This document shows positions 1-10,100 of a stretch of 64,000 bases of DNA, piece after piece. Positions within the stretch are counted from its first letter, which is position 1. Each line of letters begins with the position of its first letter. Source of the stretch: Candidatus Ruthia sp. Plio_17_S18 (GTDB lineage Bacteria; Pseudomonadota; Gammaproteobacteria; PS1; Pseudothioglobaceae). Position numbers and translations under genes: made by a program. Below the pieces are notes generated by a model. It was not told where the DNA came from and ran no database searches. It worked only from the letters and a program-made list of their open reading frames with translations. The stretch is taken from positions 434,001 to 498,000 of the forward strand of contig CP072538.1 in NCBI GenBank assembly GCA_021730105.1. The letters run 5' to 3'.

Positions 1-516
1 GCAAGCACCTTGCCACAAGAGCATATCAGCATTTGTTTGGGTTTGCACGTAGTGCCCTAGGTGCTTATCAGGTGCCCATAAGATTTTTTTGCCATTGTCT
101 TTAAGGTGTTTAACGACATTAAGTGCACTACCTGAGGTAACAACCCAATCAGCACGTGCTTTGACTTGTGCTGAGGTATTTGCATAAACCACCACAGTTC
201 TATCGGGGTACTGGTCACAAAATGTTGAGAATTGATCAATCGGACAGTATTCATCAAGTGAGCAAGTTGCATGAGTGTCTAGGACTAATACTCTTTTTTC
301 AGGCGAGAGAATTTTGGCAGTTTCTCCCATAAATTTAACCCCTGCAACAATAATAGTATCTACATCACAGTTTTGACCAAAGCGTGCCATTTCTAATGAG
401 TCAGATACGATACCACCCGTTGTTTCTGCCAAGATTTGCAATTTAGCCTCTACATAATAGTGCGCAACTAAAACTGCATTTTTTTGTTTTAACAACTGTT
501 TAATTTTTCCAATCAT
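1..516 (-). CDS. nadA: Quinolinate synthase NadA (partial, N-terminal part)
   Basis: Makes quinolinate from iminoaspartate and dihydroxyacetone phosphate in de novo NAD synthesis, using a [4Fe-4S] cluster in the cytoplasm. The 172 visible codons start at the ATG complementary to 514-516 and run off the left edge, so the C-terminal part is missing only because of the window. Family signatures seen are [10 protein letters not shown], the [11 protein letters not shown] stretch, the Cys-containing [10 protein letters not shown] segment, [23 protein letters not shown] and WAPDKHLG, in the usual order. No frameshift is seen. It is the last of a run of minus-strand genes after aspS, separated from it by small ORFs. 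Confidence 0.95.
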   Translation of the reverse strand, partial: MIGKIKQLLKQKNAVLVAHYYVEAKLQILAETTGGIVSDSLEMARFGQNCDVDTIIVAGVKFMGETAKILSPEKRVLVLDTHATCSLDEYCPIDQFSTFCDQYPDRTVVVYANTSAQVKARADWVVTSGSALNVVKHLKDNGKKILWAPDKHLGHYVQTQTNADMLLWQGAC

Positions 517-525
517 TTTTTTAAA

Positions 526-702
526 TTAGTATTGGCAAGTGTAGCTATTAGTATTAAAAAAATTAAAAATGGTTATCACTAACATATAAGTTTTATTGTC
601 AGCTAAAAATATAACTATTGAATTAATACCAACAGCATTTCTTTTTGCATACCTTTGTAAATATTTTTGGTTTTCAATAGAGTTCAATACTTCAATTTTC
701 AT
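526..702 (-). CDS. Small ORF of unknown function (58 aa), possibly a remnant
   Basis: An open frame of 58 codons lies between nadA and the 113-residue protein upstream, whose 3' end it overlaps by about 11 bases. It has a charged N-terminal half and a hydrophobic C-terminal half (IVIFLADNKTYMLVITIFNF). I do not recognise it. It could be the frameshifted tail of the preceding gene, since the two are consecutive on the strand in different frames, or it could be chance coding in AT-rich spacer. Confidence 0.2.
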   Translation of the reverse strand: MKIEVLNSIENQKYLQRYAKRNAVGINSIVIFLADNKTYMLVITIFNFFNTNSYTCQY

Positions 703-1033
703 ATCTTGATAAGGTTTTTCTAGTTAGATATTGATAATCAGTACTGTTATTACTCACCCTAAATAAAGTTTTAAAAAGAAACAAAGAACGCTGGCAATAA
801 AATTCTTGATGCTGAATTTTTTCAAGACACGTATTTAAATATTGCAATGTGTGATTTGTTTGATTGAAATAGGCTTGTGTTTTGCTGTCGATAATTTCAT
901 TGTCATGATCTATATGGAATTTTGCGTATAACGAAACAAGTGTTATCAATATGAACATAACCATACCAAAAGAAGCGATAGATAGGATTCTATTTCGTTC
1001 ATTTTGAAGAATTTTTTGCAATACTAAAAACAC
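692..1033 (-). CDS. Hypothetical single-pass membrane protein
   Basis: A 113-residue protein starting 4 bases after the aspS stop on the same strand, so probably co-transcribed with it. One transmembrane segment (about residues 15-37) follows a short basic N terminus; the rest is polar and helix-prone, with two Cys (about 69 and 80). No family is recognised. The immediate spacing to aspS supports a real gene, but the downstream frame (526-702) looks like it could continue it, so it may be a truncated version of a longer protein. Confidence 0.4.
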   Translation of the reverse strand: MFLVLQKILQNERNRILSIASFGMVMFILITLVSLYAKFHIDHDNEIIDSKTQAYFNQTNHTLQYLNTCLEKIQHQEFYCQRSLFLFKTLFRVSNNSTDYQYLTRKTLSRYEN

Positions 1034-1037
1034 AATC

Positions 1038-2789
1038 TTATTGCTTAGTACTTTTCCTAAGTTCGATATTTAACTCTCTTAGAGATTTTTTAGGCACACT
1101 AGCAGGTGCGTCGGTTAAAAGGCAAGCAGCAGTTTGAGTTTTAGGAAAGGCAATAACATCACGAATAGAATCTGCACCTGTCATAATCATTACCAAGCGG
1201 TCAAGACCAAATGCCATGCCACCATGAGGTGGACATCCATATTCTAGTGCATTCAGTAAAAAGCCAAATTTATCTTGCGCCTCTTGGTCGGAGATGCTTA
1301 GTAGTTTTAGGACGGTTTTTTGCATGTCAACTTGATGAATACGAATAGAGCCACCACCCACCTCAGAGCTATTAATGACTAAGTCATAAGCTTTAGATAG
1401 GGCGGTTGTGGCAGTTTTTTCTAAGGTTTTAACGTCAACACTAGGGGCAGTGAATGGGTGATGGATTGCATTCAATGAGCCGTCGTCACTTGCTTCAAAC
1501 ATTGGAAAATCAACCACCCATACGGCTGCCCATTGTTTGTCAAATAAGTCTAAATCTTTGGCAAGTTGTTCGCGTAAATTACCCAAAGCTTCATTAACAA
1601 TTTTGCTTTTATCAGCGCCAAAGAAAATGATATCCCCTGTTTTTGCATCGGTCATTTCGATAACTTTAGCGATTACTTCATCACCTAAGAATTTTAAAAT
1701 AGGGGAGGCTGGGCCATCCTCAGTAAGTTTGATATAAGCCAAGCCTTTTGCACCATAAATACTCACGTATTTTGTGTATTTATCAATATTTTTACGACTA
1801 ATACTAGCGCCACCTGGCACTTTTAAAGCAGCAACACGAGAGTTATCATTGTTAGCAGGACCTGAAAATACTTTAAAATCAACATCTTGCATTAGCTTAT
1901 CCATGCTGACTATTTGCATTGAAATGCGCATATCTGGGCGGTCTAGACCGTATTTTTCCATAGCATCTGCATAAGTAATGGTGGGAAAATTACCACCCAA
2001 GTCAACGTTAATGACTGATTTAAACAAGCCTCTAGTCATTTTTTCCATCATGGCCATGATTTCATTTTCGTTCATAAATGACGTTTCAACATCAAGCTGG
2101 GTAAATTCAGGTTGACGATCAGCACGTAAGTCTTCATCTCTAAAGCACTTAACAATTTGATAATAACGCTCAAATCCTGACATCATTAACAGTTGTTTGA
2201 ATAATTGTGGCGATTGTGGCAAGGCAAAGAACTCGCCCGGATGAGTACGCGAAGGCACTAAATAATCGCGAGCCCCTTCTGGGGTGGCCTTGGTTAAAAA
2301 CGGGGTTTCTATATCTAAAAAATCATGCTCATCCATAAATTCACGCATGTAACGAGTAACGCGAGAACGTAAACGCAATCGATTTTGCATGGTATCACTA
2401 CGTAAGTCTAGATATCTATATTTAAGTCGCACTTCTTCTGAGGTGTCAGTTGCATCAATTTGGAATGGCGCGGGTTTGGCGGTGTTAAGAATTTCAATAT
2501 TTTGTGCTTTAATTTCAATTTCACCAGTGCTTAGTTTTGGGTTGGTTAAACTCTCGACTCTGGCAATCACTGTGCCTGTAATTTTTAATACGAATTCGTT
2601 ACGAATGGTTTCAGCCAAAGAAAAGTCTGCATTGTCAGGATTAATCACCACTTGAGCAATGCCGCGTTTGTCACGCATATCTAAAAAGATAACACCCCCA
2701 TGATCACGCCTACGATTAACCCAACCACAAATTTCTACTGTTTGGTCTATATTGTTTTTGTTTAGTTCGCCACAATAATGTGTTCTCAT
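1038..2789 (-). CDS. aspS: Aspartyl-tRNA synthetase
   Basis: Class II aminoacyl-tRNA synthetase of 583 residues, close to the usual bacterial length. The N-terminal OB-fold anticodon-binding domain (about 1-105, with [11 protein letters not shown]) precedes the catalytic core. Motif 2 ([18 protein letters not shown]) lies at about 216-233 and motif 3 ([19 protein letters not shown]) near 530. The bacterial insertion domain sits between them. The ATG overlaps the stop of the upstream DUF502 gene by 4 bases. Whether it charges only tRNA-Asp or also tRNA-Asn cannot be read from the sequence; a tRNA-Asn gene is present at 30.6 kb. Confidence 0.97.
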   Translation of the reverse strand: MRTHYCGELNKNNIDQTVEICGWVNRRRDHGGVIFLDMRDKRGIAQVVINPDNADFSLAETIRNEFVLKITGTVIARVESLTNPKLSTGEIEIKAQNIEILNTAKPAPFQIDATDTSEEVRLKYRYLDLRSDTMQNRLRLRSRVTRYMREFMDEHDFLDIETPFLTKATPEGARDYLVPSRTHPGEFFALPQSPQLFKQLLMMSGFERYYQIVKCFRDEDLRADRQPEFTQLDVETSFMNENEIMAMMEKMTRGLFKSVINVDLGGNFPTITYADAMEKYGLDRPDMRISMQIVSMDKLMQDVDFKVFSGPANNDNSRVAALKVPGGASISRKNIDKYTKYVSIYGAKGLAYIKLTEDGPASPILKFLGDEVIAKVIEMTDAKTGDIIFFGADKSKIVNEALGNLREQLAKDLDLFDKQWAAVWVVDFPMFEASDDGSLNAIHHPFTAPSVDVKTLEKTATTALSKAYDLVINSSEVGGGSIRIHQVDMQKTVLKLLSISDQEAQDKFGFLLNALEYGCPPHGGMAFGLDRLVMIMTGADSIRDVIAFPKTQTAACLLTDAPASVPKKSLRELNIELRKSTKQ

Positions 2790-3397
2790 AGTTTGTTCTG
2801 TGTTTGTGCTGGCGTTACCACGCCAGTAGAAATAATCAATTTGAATGCTTCATCAACACTCATGTCAAGCTCAATCACATCCTCTTTTGCGAGCATAATG
2901 AAAAAGCCAGAAGTGGGGTTGGGTGTGGTGGGTACGTAAATATTAATCATTGCTTGCCCAATTTTTTTTGCCACTTCACCGCCATAGTTGCCTGTTTGAA
3001 AAGCAATGGTCCACATGCCTTTACGTGGGTATTCAACCAATAATGCTTTTTTGAAACTTTCGCCAGATGGACTAAGTACGGTATCTGAAAGTTGTTTAAG
3101 CGCACTATAAATGCCTCTAAAGCCTGGAATTTTATTGAGTAGTTTTTCCCAAAGTTGGATGAGTTTACGGCCAATAAAGTTACTAACCAAAGCGCCTGTT
3201 ATCAGCATGATTAAAATAACCAAAACAATTCCAGACCCAGGAATGGTCTTGTCTAAATCAAATAAAGCTTCTGGTAGGTATTGGGCGGGAACAATGTTAT
3301 TGACTAATTCTAAAAAGAATTTAATAACAATAATACTCAACCCTAAAGGTATCCAGAACAATAGGCCAGAGATAAAATAATTTCGTAAACGTTTCAA
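2786..3397 (-). CDS. DUF502 family inner-membrane protein
   Basis: A 203-residue protein with two N-terminal transmembrane segments (about 8-34 and 53-75) followed by the conserved soluble part with [33 protein letters not shown] and [13 protein letters not shown] motifs. These are the hallmarks of the DUF502 family, whose function is not established. It overlaps aspS by 4 bases, an arrangement common in proteobacteria. The fragment looks complete and undamaged. Confidence 0.88.
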   Translation of the reverse strand: MKRLRNYFISGLLFWIPLGLSIIVIKFFLELVNNIVPAQYLPEALFDLDKTIPGSGIVLVILIMLITGALVSNFIGRKLIQLWEKLLNKIPGFRGIYSALKQLSDTVLSPSGESFKKALLVEYPRKGMWTIAFQTGNYGGEVAKKIGQAMINIYVPTTPNPTSGFFIMLAKEDVIELDMSVDEAFKLIISTGVVTPAQTQNKL

Positions 3398-3459
3398 CGG
3401 TTCAAAATAATAGCGATAAAAAAGGCGATTTTAGCATAAGCATATTACTATTTTTATAC

Positions 3460-4230
3460 CTACTCTTCATCTCTGAGTGTTAAGATTTCGCAACCATTTT
3501 GCGTGACTAAAATAGTGTGTTCCCATTGTGCAGAAAGCGTACGGTCTTTTGTGGTGACTGTCCAGTTATCGACTTTGGAAGTAATAACCTCAAACCCACC
3601 TAGATTAATCATAGGCTCAATTGTAAAAGTCATACCCGCTTCAAGAATTGGGCTAATGTCTGATTTTCCATCATCATAATGAACCACTTGGGGTTCAGAG
3701 TGAAACTCAGTCCCAATGCCATGTCCACAATAATCACGCACAACGGTGCAATTATTTGTATTCGCATGAGCGCCAATTGCCTTGCCAATTTCACCCAAAT
3801 GAACACCAGGCTTTACTTGTTTAATGCCGATATATAAACATTCTTGTGCAATTCTACAAATACGTTGTGCTTTTACACTAGAGTTACCAATGATGAACAT
3901 TTTTGAAGTGTCACCATGAAACCCATCTTTAATAATGGTGATATCAATGTTAACAATATCCCCTTTTTTAAGCCTCCTATCTCCAGGGATGCCGTGGCAA
4001 ACTACATGATTAATACTGGTACAAATAGATTTTGGAAAGCCGTGATAATTAAGTGGTGCAGCAATTGCACCTTGCTGATTAACAATATAATCATGGCAAA
4101 TTTTATCCAACTCATCAGTACTAATGCCAGCCTTAACATAAGGTGATATCATATCAATGACACCAGCTGCTAAGTTCCCAGCCACACGCATTTTTTCAAT
4201 ATCGTCTTTTGATTTAATGGCTATTGACAT
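3460..4230 (-). CDS. map: Type I methionine aminopeptidase
   Basis: Removes initiator methionine from nascent proteins in the cytoplasm; a metallo-enzyme with pita-bread fold. The 256-residue length fits type Ia enzymes. Visible metal and active-site residues include H79 in INHVVCHG, D96 (NIDITI), D107 (FHGDTS), the His in CGHGIGTEFH (about 170), Glu in FTIEPM (about 205) and Glu in WEHTILVT (about 236). Its start overlaps the stop of the upstream M48 protease (TGATG arrangement), so the two are probably translationally coupled. Confidence 0.97.
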   Translation of the reverse strand: MSIAIKSKDDIEKMRVAGNLAAGVIDMISPYVKAGISTDELDKICHDYIVNQQGAIAAPLNYHGFPKSICTSINHVVCHGIPGDRRLKKGDIVNIDITIIKDGFHGDTSKMFIIGNSSVKAQRICRIAQECLYIGIKQVKPGVHLGEIGKAIGAHANTNNCTVVRDYCGHGIGTEFHSEPQVVHYDDGKSDISPILEAGMTFTIEPMINLGGFEVITSKVDNWTVTTKDRTLSAQWEHTILVTQNGCEILTLRDEE

Positions 4231-5258
4231 CAGATTCTGTTTTGAATTCTTTTAATGCGCTTATCTAGCGGTGGATGGGTGGCAAATAATTCACCACCCA
4301 TACCAAACAGCATGGCATGGGCGTACTCTTTGGCATTAGGATTCTCAAGTGTGGTTTTACCACCATTTTGCATAACCTCAAACGCCTCAACTAGGCCATT
4401 AGGATAACGAGTAAATTGAACAGCAGAAGCATCAGCCAAGTATTCGCGTTGGCGTGACATTGCTGCTTGTAAAATACGCCCGAACCAAACCGTCATCACC
4501 CCAATTAATGCGATGATAGCAGCGATTGCAAATAATACTAATTTTGCCCGACCATCCATACGACGATTATAAGCGGCTTGGTAAAATATCATCCTAGCGA
4601 GGAAAAATAGTGCAGTAAAACCAAACACAAAGGCGCTGATTTGAATATTAAGTTTGATGTCATGGTTGACAATATGTCCAATTTCATGAGCAATGACACC
4701 AGATAATTGAGTGCGATTAAAACTGACCATTGAACCTTGAGTAATGGCAACAATCGCTTCTTGAGTGGTTTTTCCTGCAGCAAAGGCGTTAATGGCATTA
4801 TCCGGGATGATGTATAAGGCGGGGGTAGAAATATTAGCCGACAAAGCTTGTTCGGCGACTATATTAAGTGTTTGTTTTTCCTCAGTTGACAACTCATTTT
4901 CATTACTAATTAGTTTGCCACCAAAGGCAAGTGCGACTTTATGTCCATTTGATTTTTGAAAAAAACCAAATGCAGTGGCACTAAGCATTGCTAATAATGC
5001 CACCAGTGAAAATCCTAAAACACCAAACAACTGCTCTTGATTTTGAAAGACGATTTGATTAGCAGCAATAAACTTTTCACCAAAGCTGTATTGTTGATAT
5101 TCAGGCTGATAAAACTGTGCTACATTAAGCCCAACAAACAAAGTGTAGCCAATTAATGTAGACGAAATTAATAATAAAATAAGGTATAAAAACCAAATGA
5201 TTAGTGTGTTCTTTTTGGCTTTGTCCTGATGCTCCCTAAAATCCATTGTTAAGGACAC
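4230..5258 (-). CDS. M48 family membrane metalloprotease (HtpX-like)
   Basis: A 342-residue zinc protease predicted to sit in the inner membrane. Two N-terminal hydrophobic segments (about 18-42 and 76-100) precede the catalytic HEIGH motif (191-195); two further membrane segments follow (about 203-220 and 240-262), then the downstream zinc-ligand Glu region (REYLADASAV). A strong ribosome-binding site (AGGAGGTG on the minus strand, around 5252-5263) supports this start. It neighbours lemA, a pairing seen in many bacteria, where M48 protease and LemA are thought to act in membrane protein quality control. It resembles HtpX but is longer, so no symbol is assigned. Confidence 0.88.
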   Translation of the reverse strand: MSLTMDFREHQDKAKKNTLIIWFLYLILLLISSTLIGYTLFVGLNVAQFYQPEYQQYSFGEKFIAANQIVFQNQEQLFGVLGFSLVALLAMLSATAFGFFQKSNGHKVALAFGGKLISNENELSTEEKQTLNIVAEQALSANISTPALYIIPDNAINAFAAGKTTQEAIVAITQGSMVSFNRTQLSGVIAHEIGHIVNHDIKLNIQISAFVFGFTALFFLARMIFYQAAYNRRMDGRAKLVLFAIAAIIALIGVMTVWFGRILQAAMSRQREYLADASAVQFTRYPNGLVEAFEVMQNGGKTTLENPNAKEYAHAMLFGMGGELFATHPPLDKRIKRIQNRI

Positions 5259-5396
5259 CTCCAGAAACTCCAGTGTAATTTAGGGAGTGTACTCTTTTTA
5301 GCACCCCTTTGAGGGATGGAAAAAAGCACTGTTTTGTATATTTCAGTACGAAGTCTGCCATAGGTATAAATTGTATTAGAGTTTCTTGATACGCCC

Positions 5397-6005
5397 TTAA
5401 GCAAACAAGTCTTTAGGCGCTTGGTTTAATTGTTCCATACTTTCGCTAAATTCTAAATTTTGCGCATCCACACCAAAGCCAAACACATCAGCAAACAATA
5501 CATTAGGAAATGATTTTTTGTACTCATTAAACTTTTGAACTAAGTCGTTATACCCCTGTCTAGCACTGGCAATGCGATTTTCTGTGGTGGTCATTTCCTC
5601 ACTTAGTTGCATCATGTTTTCGCTTGCTTTTAAATCAGGATAGGCTTCCATTTTTAAGTTAAAACCACCCATTGCACTATCCAATGCTATCTGAGAACTG
5701 GCTAAATTTGCCATGGCACTTGCCTCGCCTGGATTTTTTTTTGCCACTTTATTGGATTGTGTTAATCCTGCTCTAGCTTCAGTAACAGCAGTTAACGTTT
5801 CTCTTTCATGTCCCATGTATTTTTTAGCAACATCAACTAAATTGCCAATCAAGTCTAAGCGTCGCTTAAGTTGTACTGAAATTTGCTCAAAGCCATTTTG
5901 ATACTGAGTTTTGTAAGAAACCAAGTTGTTATAAATGCTGACAATCCAAATAAGTAAAACAATCACAATTGTAATTAACAACCAGTTTTGTGTTAAAAAT
6001 TCCAC
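5397..6005 (-). CDS. lemA: LemA family protein
   Basis: A 202-residue protein with one N-terminal transmembrane helix (about 7-26) and a long helical domain. Family signatures are YKTQYQNGFEQISVQLKRR, DLIGNLVDVAKKYM, E..TLTAVTEAR and the C-terminal YN..VQ.FN.Y...FPNVLFADVFGF. The topology suggests an anchored protein with a short periplasmic N terminus. It is transcribed towards the M48 protease 138 bases downstream. The start ATG has AGGAGGTTTAAG just upstream. Molecular function is not established for the family. Confidence 0.92.
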   Translation of the reverse strand: MEFLTQNWLLITIVIVLLIWIVSIYNNLVSYKTQYQNGFEQISVQLKRRLDLIGNLVDVAKKYMGHERETLTAVTEARAGLTQSNKVAKKNPGEASAMANLASSQIALDSAMGGFNLKMEAYPDLKASENMMQLSEEMTTTENRIASARQGYNDLVQKFNEYKKSFPNVLFADVFGFGVDAQNLEFSESMEQLNQAPKDLFA

Positions 6006-6130
6006 CTTAAACCTCCTAAAAGTTAATCAATATCGATGTTAATTATATAAGGCTATTGCTATTTAAATTCAAGTCTTTCATTTCCTTTTAATTCAATTTA
6101 GAACGTTTTACATTTAGTAGGTAAATAAAT

Positions 6131-6335
6131 TCAAGTGAAATTGCTTATAGTTGTATGTACTTTCTTAGTTTTGTTATACAGTCCATCACTAATGATTGGG
6201 TATCCATAACCACTGAAATGTTTTCTGATTTGGTGCTTTCTGCCAGTTTTAAATGGTTTGTTTAATGTACCTCATTCAGTTGATTTTTTGTCAGTTTTTA
6301 GATATACAACCTTTACCCAGTGTTTATTTTAAGGT
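6131..6335 (-). pseudogene. Remnant of a pseudouridine synthase (RluA/RsuA-type) C-terminal region
   Basis: Reading the minus strand gives a stretch with YLKTDKKSTE, an in-frame stop, then KPFKTGRKHQIRKHFSGYG and YPIISDGLYN. The GRKHQIRKH...G.PI.SD pattern is the conserved C-terminal signature of the RluA-type pseudouridine synthases. Only this C-terminal portion is visible; the catalytic Asp motif is not found upstream, and the frame is closed by stops at both ends. I infer an old gene-loss event. Which enzyme it was cannot be decided. Confidence 0.6.
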
Positions 6336-6454
6336 GTATTTTGGCAAGATAGTGGTAGTTAATAAAGCATTAAGTAGTAATTAATTATCATTTTTAATGA
6401 TGGTTTTTCTCAATCGTGATGTTCATAATTTTTATTTTAACTAAAATACCCTTT

Positions 6455-7172
6455 ATGAACAGTATTAGAAGATTTTTATTCAAGGAGTTAGACATCCGTG
6501 GGCAGTATTTATCAATCAGTAGGCTCTGTCAGCAGATGATTGAGAGTCGTGGTTATTCTAAAGTGGTTCAGCAACTATTTGGTGAATTGAATGTACTAGC
6601 AATCATATTGGTAAATGGTATGAAGCACACAGGCAAAATTACCATGCAGCTTCAATAGGGGAGGGGGTGGTACAATTAGTTTGCTACTGGTTGAGGTGAG
6701 CGATGATTTGAAGATACGTGGCATGGTTAAAGTGTGTGGTGTTATTGACGAGCATGATAACTTTGGTCAAATTTTAGGCAAAGGAAAAATCGTTGTCATC
6801 TTATATAATGCACAAACTAAGCGTAATTTTCAGCAATTAGCATCCAAAATTTGGATCTCATCAAATCAAGATAATTTATCAGCCATGTTGGTTCAAAAAA
6901 TGCCAGATAGCAATCAAAATAGTCAACAAGACTGGGATAGAATATTGTTATTAGCAAACACCATTACCCATGCAGAATTATGCTAACTATCTGCACAATC
7001 TCTATTGCATAAGCTGTTTAATGAAGCAATGATGACATTATTTGAAGAAGATACAATTGAATACGAATGCCAGCAAGATAGGGAAAAATTTGAAAAAATT
7101 ATCTTCAATTTAGGCGAAAAAAACGCTAGAGATTTGCTGAAAGAACATGGTGAAATTGCCATTCATAATTAA
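6455..7172 (+). pseudogene. hslO: Decayed redox chaperone Hsp33 (hslO)
   Basis: Three pieces in changing frames together match Hsp33. They are an N-terminal part (FLFKELDIRGQYLSIS... GKITMQLQ) to 6658, a middle part (KIRGMVKVCG... MLVQKMPDSNQ...) from about 6681 to 6986, and after an in-frame TAA a C-terminal part (LLHKLFNEAMMTLFEED...LLKEHGEI) to the stop at 7172. The reading frame is lost at about 6660-6690. The C-terminal zinc module needs four Cys; here only one is seen (YECQQDRE) and the protein ends before the last pair. The redox switch could not work even if the frame were restored. Confidence 0.85.
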
Positions 7173-7200
7173 ACATGTAAAAAATATTGCACAAGCAAGA

Positions 7201-7277
7201 TGGGGCGAGAAACGGGGTTTGAACCCGCGACAACCGGAATCACAATCCGGGGCTCTACCAACTGAGCTATTCCCGCC
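7201..7277 (-). tRNA. tRNA-His (anticodon GTG)
   Basis: Folds as a cloverleaf on the minus strand. The acceptor stem is GCGGGAA/TTCTCGC with the extra G at position -1 opposite discriminator C73, diagnostic for tRNA-His. The D stem is GCTC/GAGC, the anticodon loop TTGTGAT, the T arm contains GGTTTGAACCC, and CCA is encoded. It is the last of three minus-strand tRNAs. Confidence 0.97.
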
Positions 7278-7312
7278 ATAAACTATTACTTCAGGCTTTT
7301 TTTGCCTTGAAG

Positions 7313-7389
7313 TGGTACGCCCAACACGATTCGAACGTGTGACCTACGGCTTAGAAGGCCGTTGCTCTATCCATCTGAGCTATGGGCGC
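7313..7389 (-). tRNA. tRNA-Arg (anticodon TCT)
   Basis: A 77-nucleotide cloverleaf with acceptor GCGCCCA/TGGGCGT, anticodon loop CTTCTAA (anticodon TCT, reads AGA), T loop TTCGAAT and encoded CCA. It lies 35 bases upstream of tRNA-His in transcription order. An imperfect inverted repeat (CTTCAGGC...GCCTTGAAG, about 7289-7312) fills the spacer. Confidence 0.97.
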
Positions 7390-7437
7390 ATATACCAAAA
7401 AGTTGTTGTTAAAGCGCTCTAATATAAGGTATGTTTT

Positions 7438-7514
7438 TGGTCGGAGTGGAGGGATTTGAACCCCCGACCACCTGGTCCCAAACCAGATACGCTACCAAAC
7501 TGCGCTACACTCCG
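7438..7514 (-). tRNA. tRNA-Pro (anticodon TGG)
   Basis: A 77-nucleotide cloverleaf with acceptor CGGAGTG/CACTCCG, anticodon loop TTTGGGA (anticodon TGG), T loop TTCAAAT and encoded CCA. It is first in the Pro-Arg-His tRNA cluster on the minus strand, downstream of ubiD. Confidence 0.97.
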
Positions 7515-7578
7515 AAAAAACGATGATTATACTGTGTTAAATTGAAATGTAAATGGTTAAATTGTTGATGATTTGTAA

Positions 7579-9045
7579 TTAGTCAATCCCTAACTCATGC
7601 CAAATGGCATCAATTTTTTGTATGACACCTTTGTCCATTTCAATGGGCTCTCCCCATTCTCGATTGGTTTCACCAGCAAGTTTATTAGTCGCATCAATGC
7701 CCATTTTTGAACCAAGACCAGAAACTGGTGAGGCAAAATCAAGATAATCAATGGGCGTATTATCAATCAAAGTAGTGTCACGACTTGGGTCAACGCGCGT
7801 GCTTAATGCCCAAATCACTTCTTGCCAATTTTTAACGTCAATATCATCATCAACGACAATCACAAATTTGGTGTACATAAATTGACGTAAGAACGACCAA
7901 ACCCCCATCATTACACGCTTGGCATGACCTGGGTATTGCTTTTTGATGCTAACAATCGCCATTCTATATGAGCAAGCTTCGGGCGGTAAATAAAAGTCTA
8001 TAATTTCTGGAAACTGCTGTTGTAAAAGTGGCACAAACACTTCATTGAGTGCCACACCCAACACAGCAGGCTCATCAATGGGTTTGCCTGTATAGGTGGA
8101 GTGATAAATGGGATTAATTCTGGTGGTTATTCTTTGCACCGTAAAAACAGGGAATTTTTCTACTTCGTTATAATAACCAGTGTGGTCGCCAAAAGGGCCT
8201 TCGTTTTCCATCTCATTTGGATGGATGACACCTTCTAAGATAATCTCAGCATTTTCAGGGACTTGTAAATTATTACCTATACACGTACAAACTTTGGTTT
8301 TTTTGCCTCGCAAAAGTCCAGCAAAGCCATATTCACTTAATGTATCAGGAATCGGGGTAACTGCTGCCAATGTTGTAGCAGGGTCAGCCCCAAGCGCCAC
8401 AGCAACTGGAAAAGGCTTGTTGGGATTTTCTTCACACCAGTCTTTAAAATCAAGCGCACCGCCACGATGTGATAGCCAACGCATAATGAGTTTATTTTTT
8501 CCAAGAACTTGTTGGCGATAAATGCCTAAATTTTGCCGTTTTTTACAGGGTCCTTTGGTGATGGTTAGTCCCCAAGTAAGCAATGGTGCGGCGTCTTTAG
8601 GCCAACAAGTTTGAATGGGTAATTTAGATAAATCAACCTCATCTCCCTCGATAATCACCGCTTGGCACTGACCTTTTGTAACCAATTTAACAGGCATATT
8701 GAGTACTTTTTTTAGCGTGGGTAGCTTTTCAATTGCATCTTTAAGCCCTTTGGGTGGCTCAGGTTGTCTTAATTCAGCCAATAGTTTTCCTAATTCTCTT
8801 AATGCGATTAAATTTTTTTGTCCCATGGCAGCAGCAACACGCTTTGTTGTGCCAAATAAGTTTGCCAATACTGGCATGTTTGAGTTTTTAACATTTTCAA
8901 ACAAAAGTGCAGGACCTTGTTTATTTAGTGTTCGACGACAAATCTCAGTAATTTCTAAATGGGCATCAACTTGTGTTTGAATGCGTTTGATCTCGCCTTG
9001 TTTTTCTAACTCAGTGATAAACCCACGTAAATCTTGATATTGCAT
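7579..9045 (-). CDS. ubiD: 4-hydroxy-3-polyprenylbenzoate decarboxylase UbiD
   Basis: Decarboxylates the polyprenyl-hydroxybenzoate intermediate of ubiquinone synthesis with prenylated FMN supplied by UbiX. It has 488 residues, matching the family. Visible landmarks are [22 protein letters not shown] (about 145-166, quoted in part), [12 protein letters not shown] (188-199), the [12 protein letters not shown] active-site segment (282-293), a C-terminal TRVDPSRDT and the [10 protein letters not shown] motif. The gene follows dnaQ at 20 bases on the same strand. A flavin monooxygenase of ubiquinone type lies at 39.3 kb, in keeping with retained ubiquinone synthesis. Confidence 0.96.
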   Translation of the reverse strand: MQYQDLRGFITELEKQGEIKRIQTQVDAHLEITEICRRTLNKQGPALLFENVKNSNMPVLANLFGTTKRVAAAMGQKNLIALRELGKLLAELRQPEPPKGLKDAIEKLPTLKKVLNMPVKLVTKGQCQAVIIEGDEVDLSKLPIQTCWPKDAAPLLTWGLTITKGPCKKRQNLGIYRQQVLGKNKLIMRWLSHRGGALDFKDWCEENPNKPFPVAVALGADPATTLAAVTPIPDTLSEYGFAGLLRGKKTKVCTCIGNNLQVPENAEIILEGVIHPNEMENEGPFGDHTGYYNEVEKFPVFTVQRITTRINPIYHSTYTGKPIDEPAVLGVALNEVFVPLLQQQFPEIIDFYLPPEACSYRMAIVSIKKQYPGHAKRVMMGVWSFLRQFMYTKFVIVVDDDIDVKNWQEVIWALSTRVDPSRDTTLIDNTPIDYLDFASPVSGLGSKMGIDATNKLAGETNREWGEPIEMDKGVIQKIDAIWHELGID

Positions 9046-9065
9046 TGGTATTTGCCTTAAATTAA

Positions 9066-9737
9066 TTAAATTTTTTCAAAGTAACTGGCATGTGCTGTCA
9101 GTTCTTGTTTCTTTGCATAAACAACTTTGATTTTGCCAATATTGCGCTTTACTCGAACAATATTATTAGTATTATTGGCTTGCTCGTTGGCGGCTTGCTC
9201 GTTGCCAAATAAAGTCGATTGTCCACCAGTCATTGCCAGATAAACTTGTGCTAGAATTTTCGCATCTAGTAGTGCGCCATGTACGGTTCTTGCACTTGAG
9301 TCGATTTCAAATCGTCGGCACAAAGAGTCGAGATTGTGCAATGTGCCAGGTCGTTGCTGTTTAGACAACTCTAGCGAGTCAATAATGGTGCATTTATCTT
9401 CAATACGTTCATCAATACCCATAAGTTTAAGTTCATGGTTTAGAAATCCAAGGTCAAACGGGGCGTTGTGAATAATGAGTGTAGCACCTTCAATGTAGGT
9501 TAAAAAGGTTTTAACAATGGCTTCAAATTTAGGCTTATCTGTTAAGAATTTGTCAGTAATACCATGGATTCGCACCGAATCACCAACATTGCGACTGGGT
9601 TGTATGTACTCATGATATTCATTGTTTTCAGTGATTTGCCTATCTACAATTTCCGTACAACCAATTTCAATAATGCGATGACCCTCAGAAGGCTCAATGC
9701 CTGTGGTTTCAGTATCTAGTACAATTAGTTTTTCCAT
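9066..9737 (-). CDS. dnaQ: DNA polymerase III epsilon subunit (3'-5' exonuclease)
   Basis: Proofreading exonuclease of the replicative polymerase. The 223 residues hold the DEDDh nuclease motifs: Exo I LDTETTG (7-13), Exo [13 protein letters not shown] (90-100) and Exo III HGALLDA (153-159). The C-terminal tail after about 180 would bind the polymerase alpha subunit. Length is slightly below E. coli DnaQ. It is divergent from rpoZ, with 70 bases between the two starts. Confidence 0.95.
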   Translation of the reverse strand: MEKLIVLDTETTGIEPSEGHRIIEIGCTEIVDRQITENNEYHEYIQPSRNVGDSVRIHGITDKFLTDKPKFEAIVKTFLTYIEGATLIIHNAPFDLGFLNHELKLMGIDERIEDKCTIIDSLELSKQQRPGTLHNLDSLCRRFEIDSSARTVHGALLDAKILAQVYLAMTGGQSTLFGNEQAANEQANNTNNIVRVKRNIGKIKVVYAKKQELTAHASYFEKI

Positions 9738-9807
9738 CGAATATTCCTTGAACTTATTTTTCGTGTAGAATTATTTGATTTTATCATAAGTAAAATTTAT
9801 AAATATT

Positions 9808-10083
9808 ATGGCAAGAGTAACAGTTGAAGAATGTTTAGAATATGTGGAAAATCGCTTTGAGTTAGTATTAGTTGCAGCAAAGCGTGCACACCAATTAAGT
9901 TCTGGTGGTTATAAGCCACTATTAGATGCAGACAAAGACAAGCCAACAGTAGTGGCATTAAGAGAGATTGAGGCAGGACTTATTGACGCTTCAATTTTAA
10001 GCGAAATTTATGAAATGCAAGAGCAATTATCAGCACAGCAAAAAGTGGCAGATAGCGCAAAGATGTCTAAAATTGAGCAGTAA
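9808..10083 (+). CDS. rpoZ: RNA polymerase omega subunit
   Basis: A 91-residue protein beginning [10 protein letters not shown]. Conserved omega features are [18 protein letters not shown] and the [11 protein letters not shown] segment. It binds beta' and helps assemble RNA polymerase. In many gammaproteobacteria rpoZ is followed by spoT and preceded by gmk; neither neighbour is present here. A clear intrinsic terminator follows at 10101. Confidence 0.95.
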   Translation: MARVTVEECLEYVENRFELVLVAAKRAHQLSSGGYKPLLDADKDKPTVVALREIEAGLIDASILSEIYEMQEQLSAQQKVADSAKMSKIEQ

Positions 10084-10100
10084 TTAATGCTTAATTACTT

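Noticed and set aside
7289..7312. Terminator between tRNA-Arg and tRNA-His
   Set aside because: The inverted repeat has its T run in the loop, not after the stem, and tRNA-His follows on the same strand; more likely a processing hairpin or chance.
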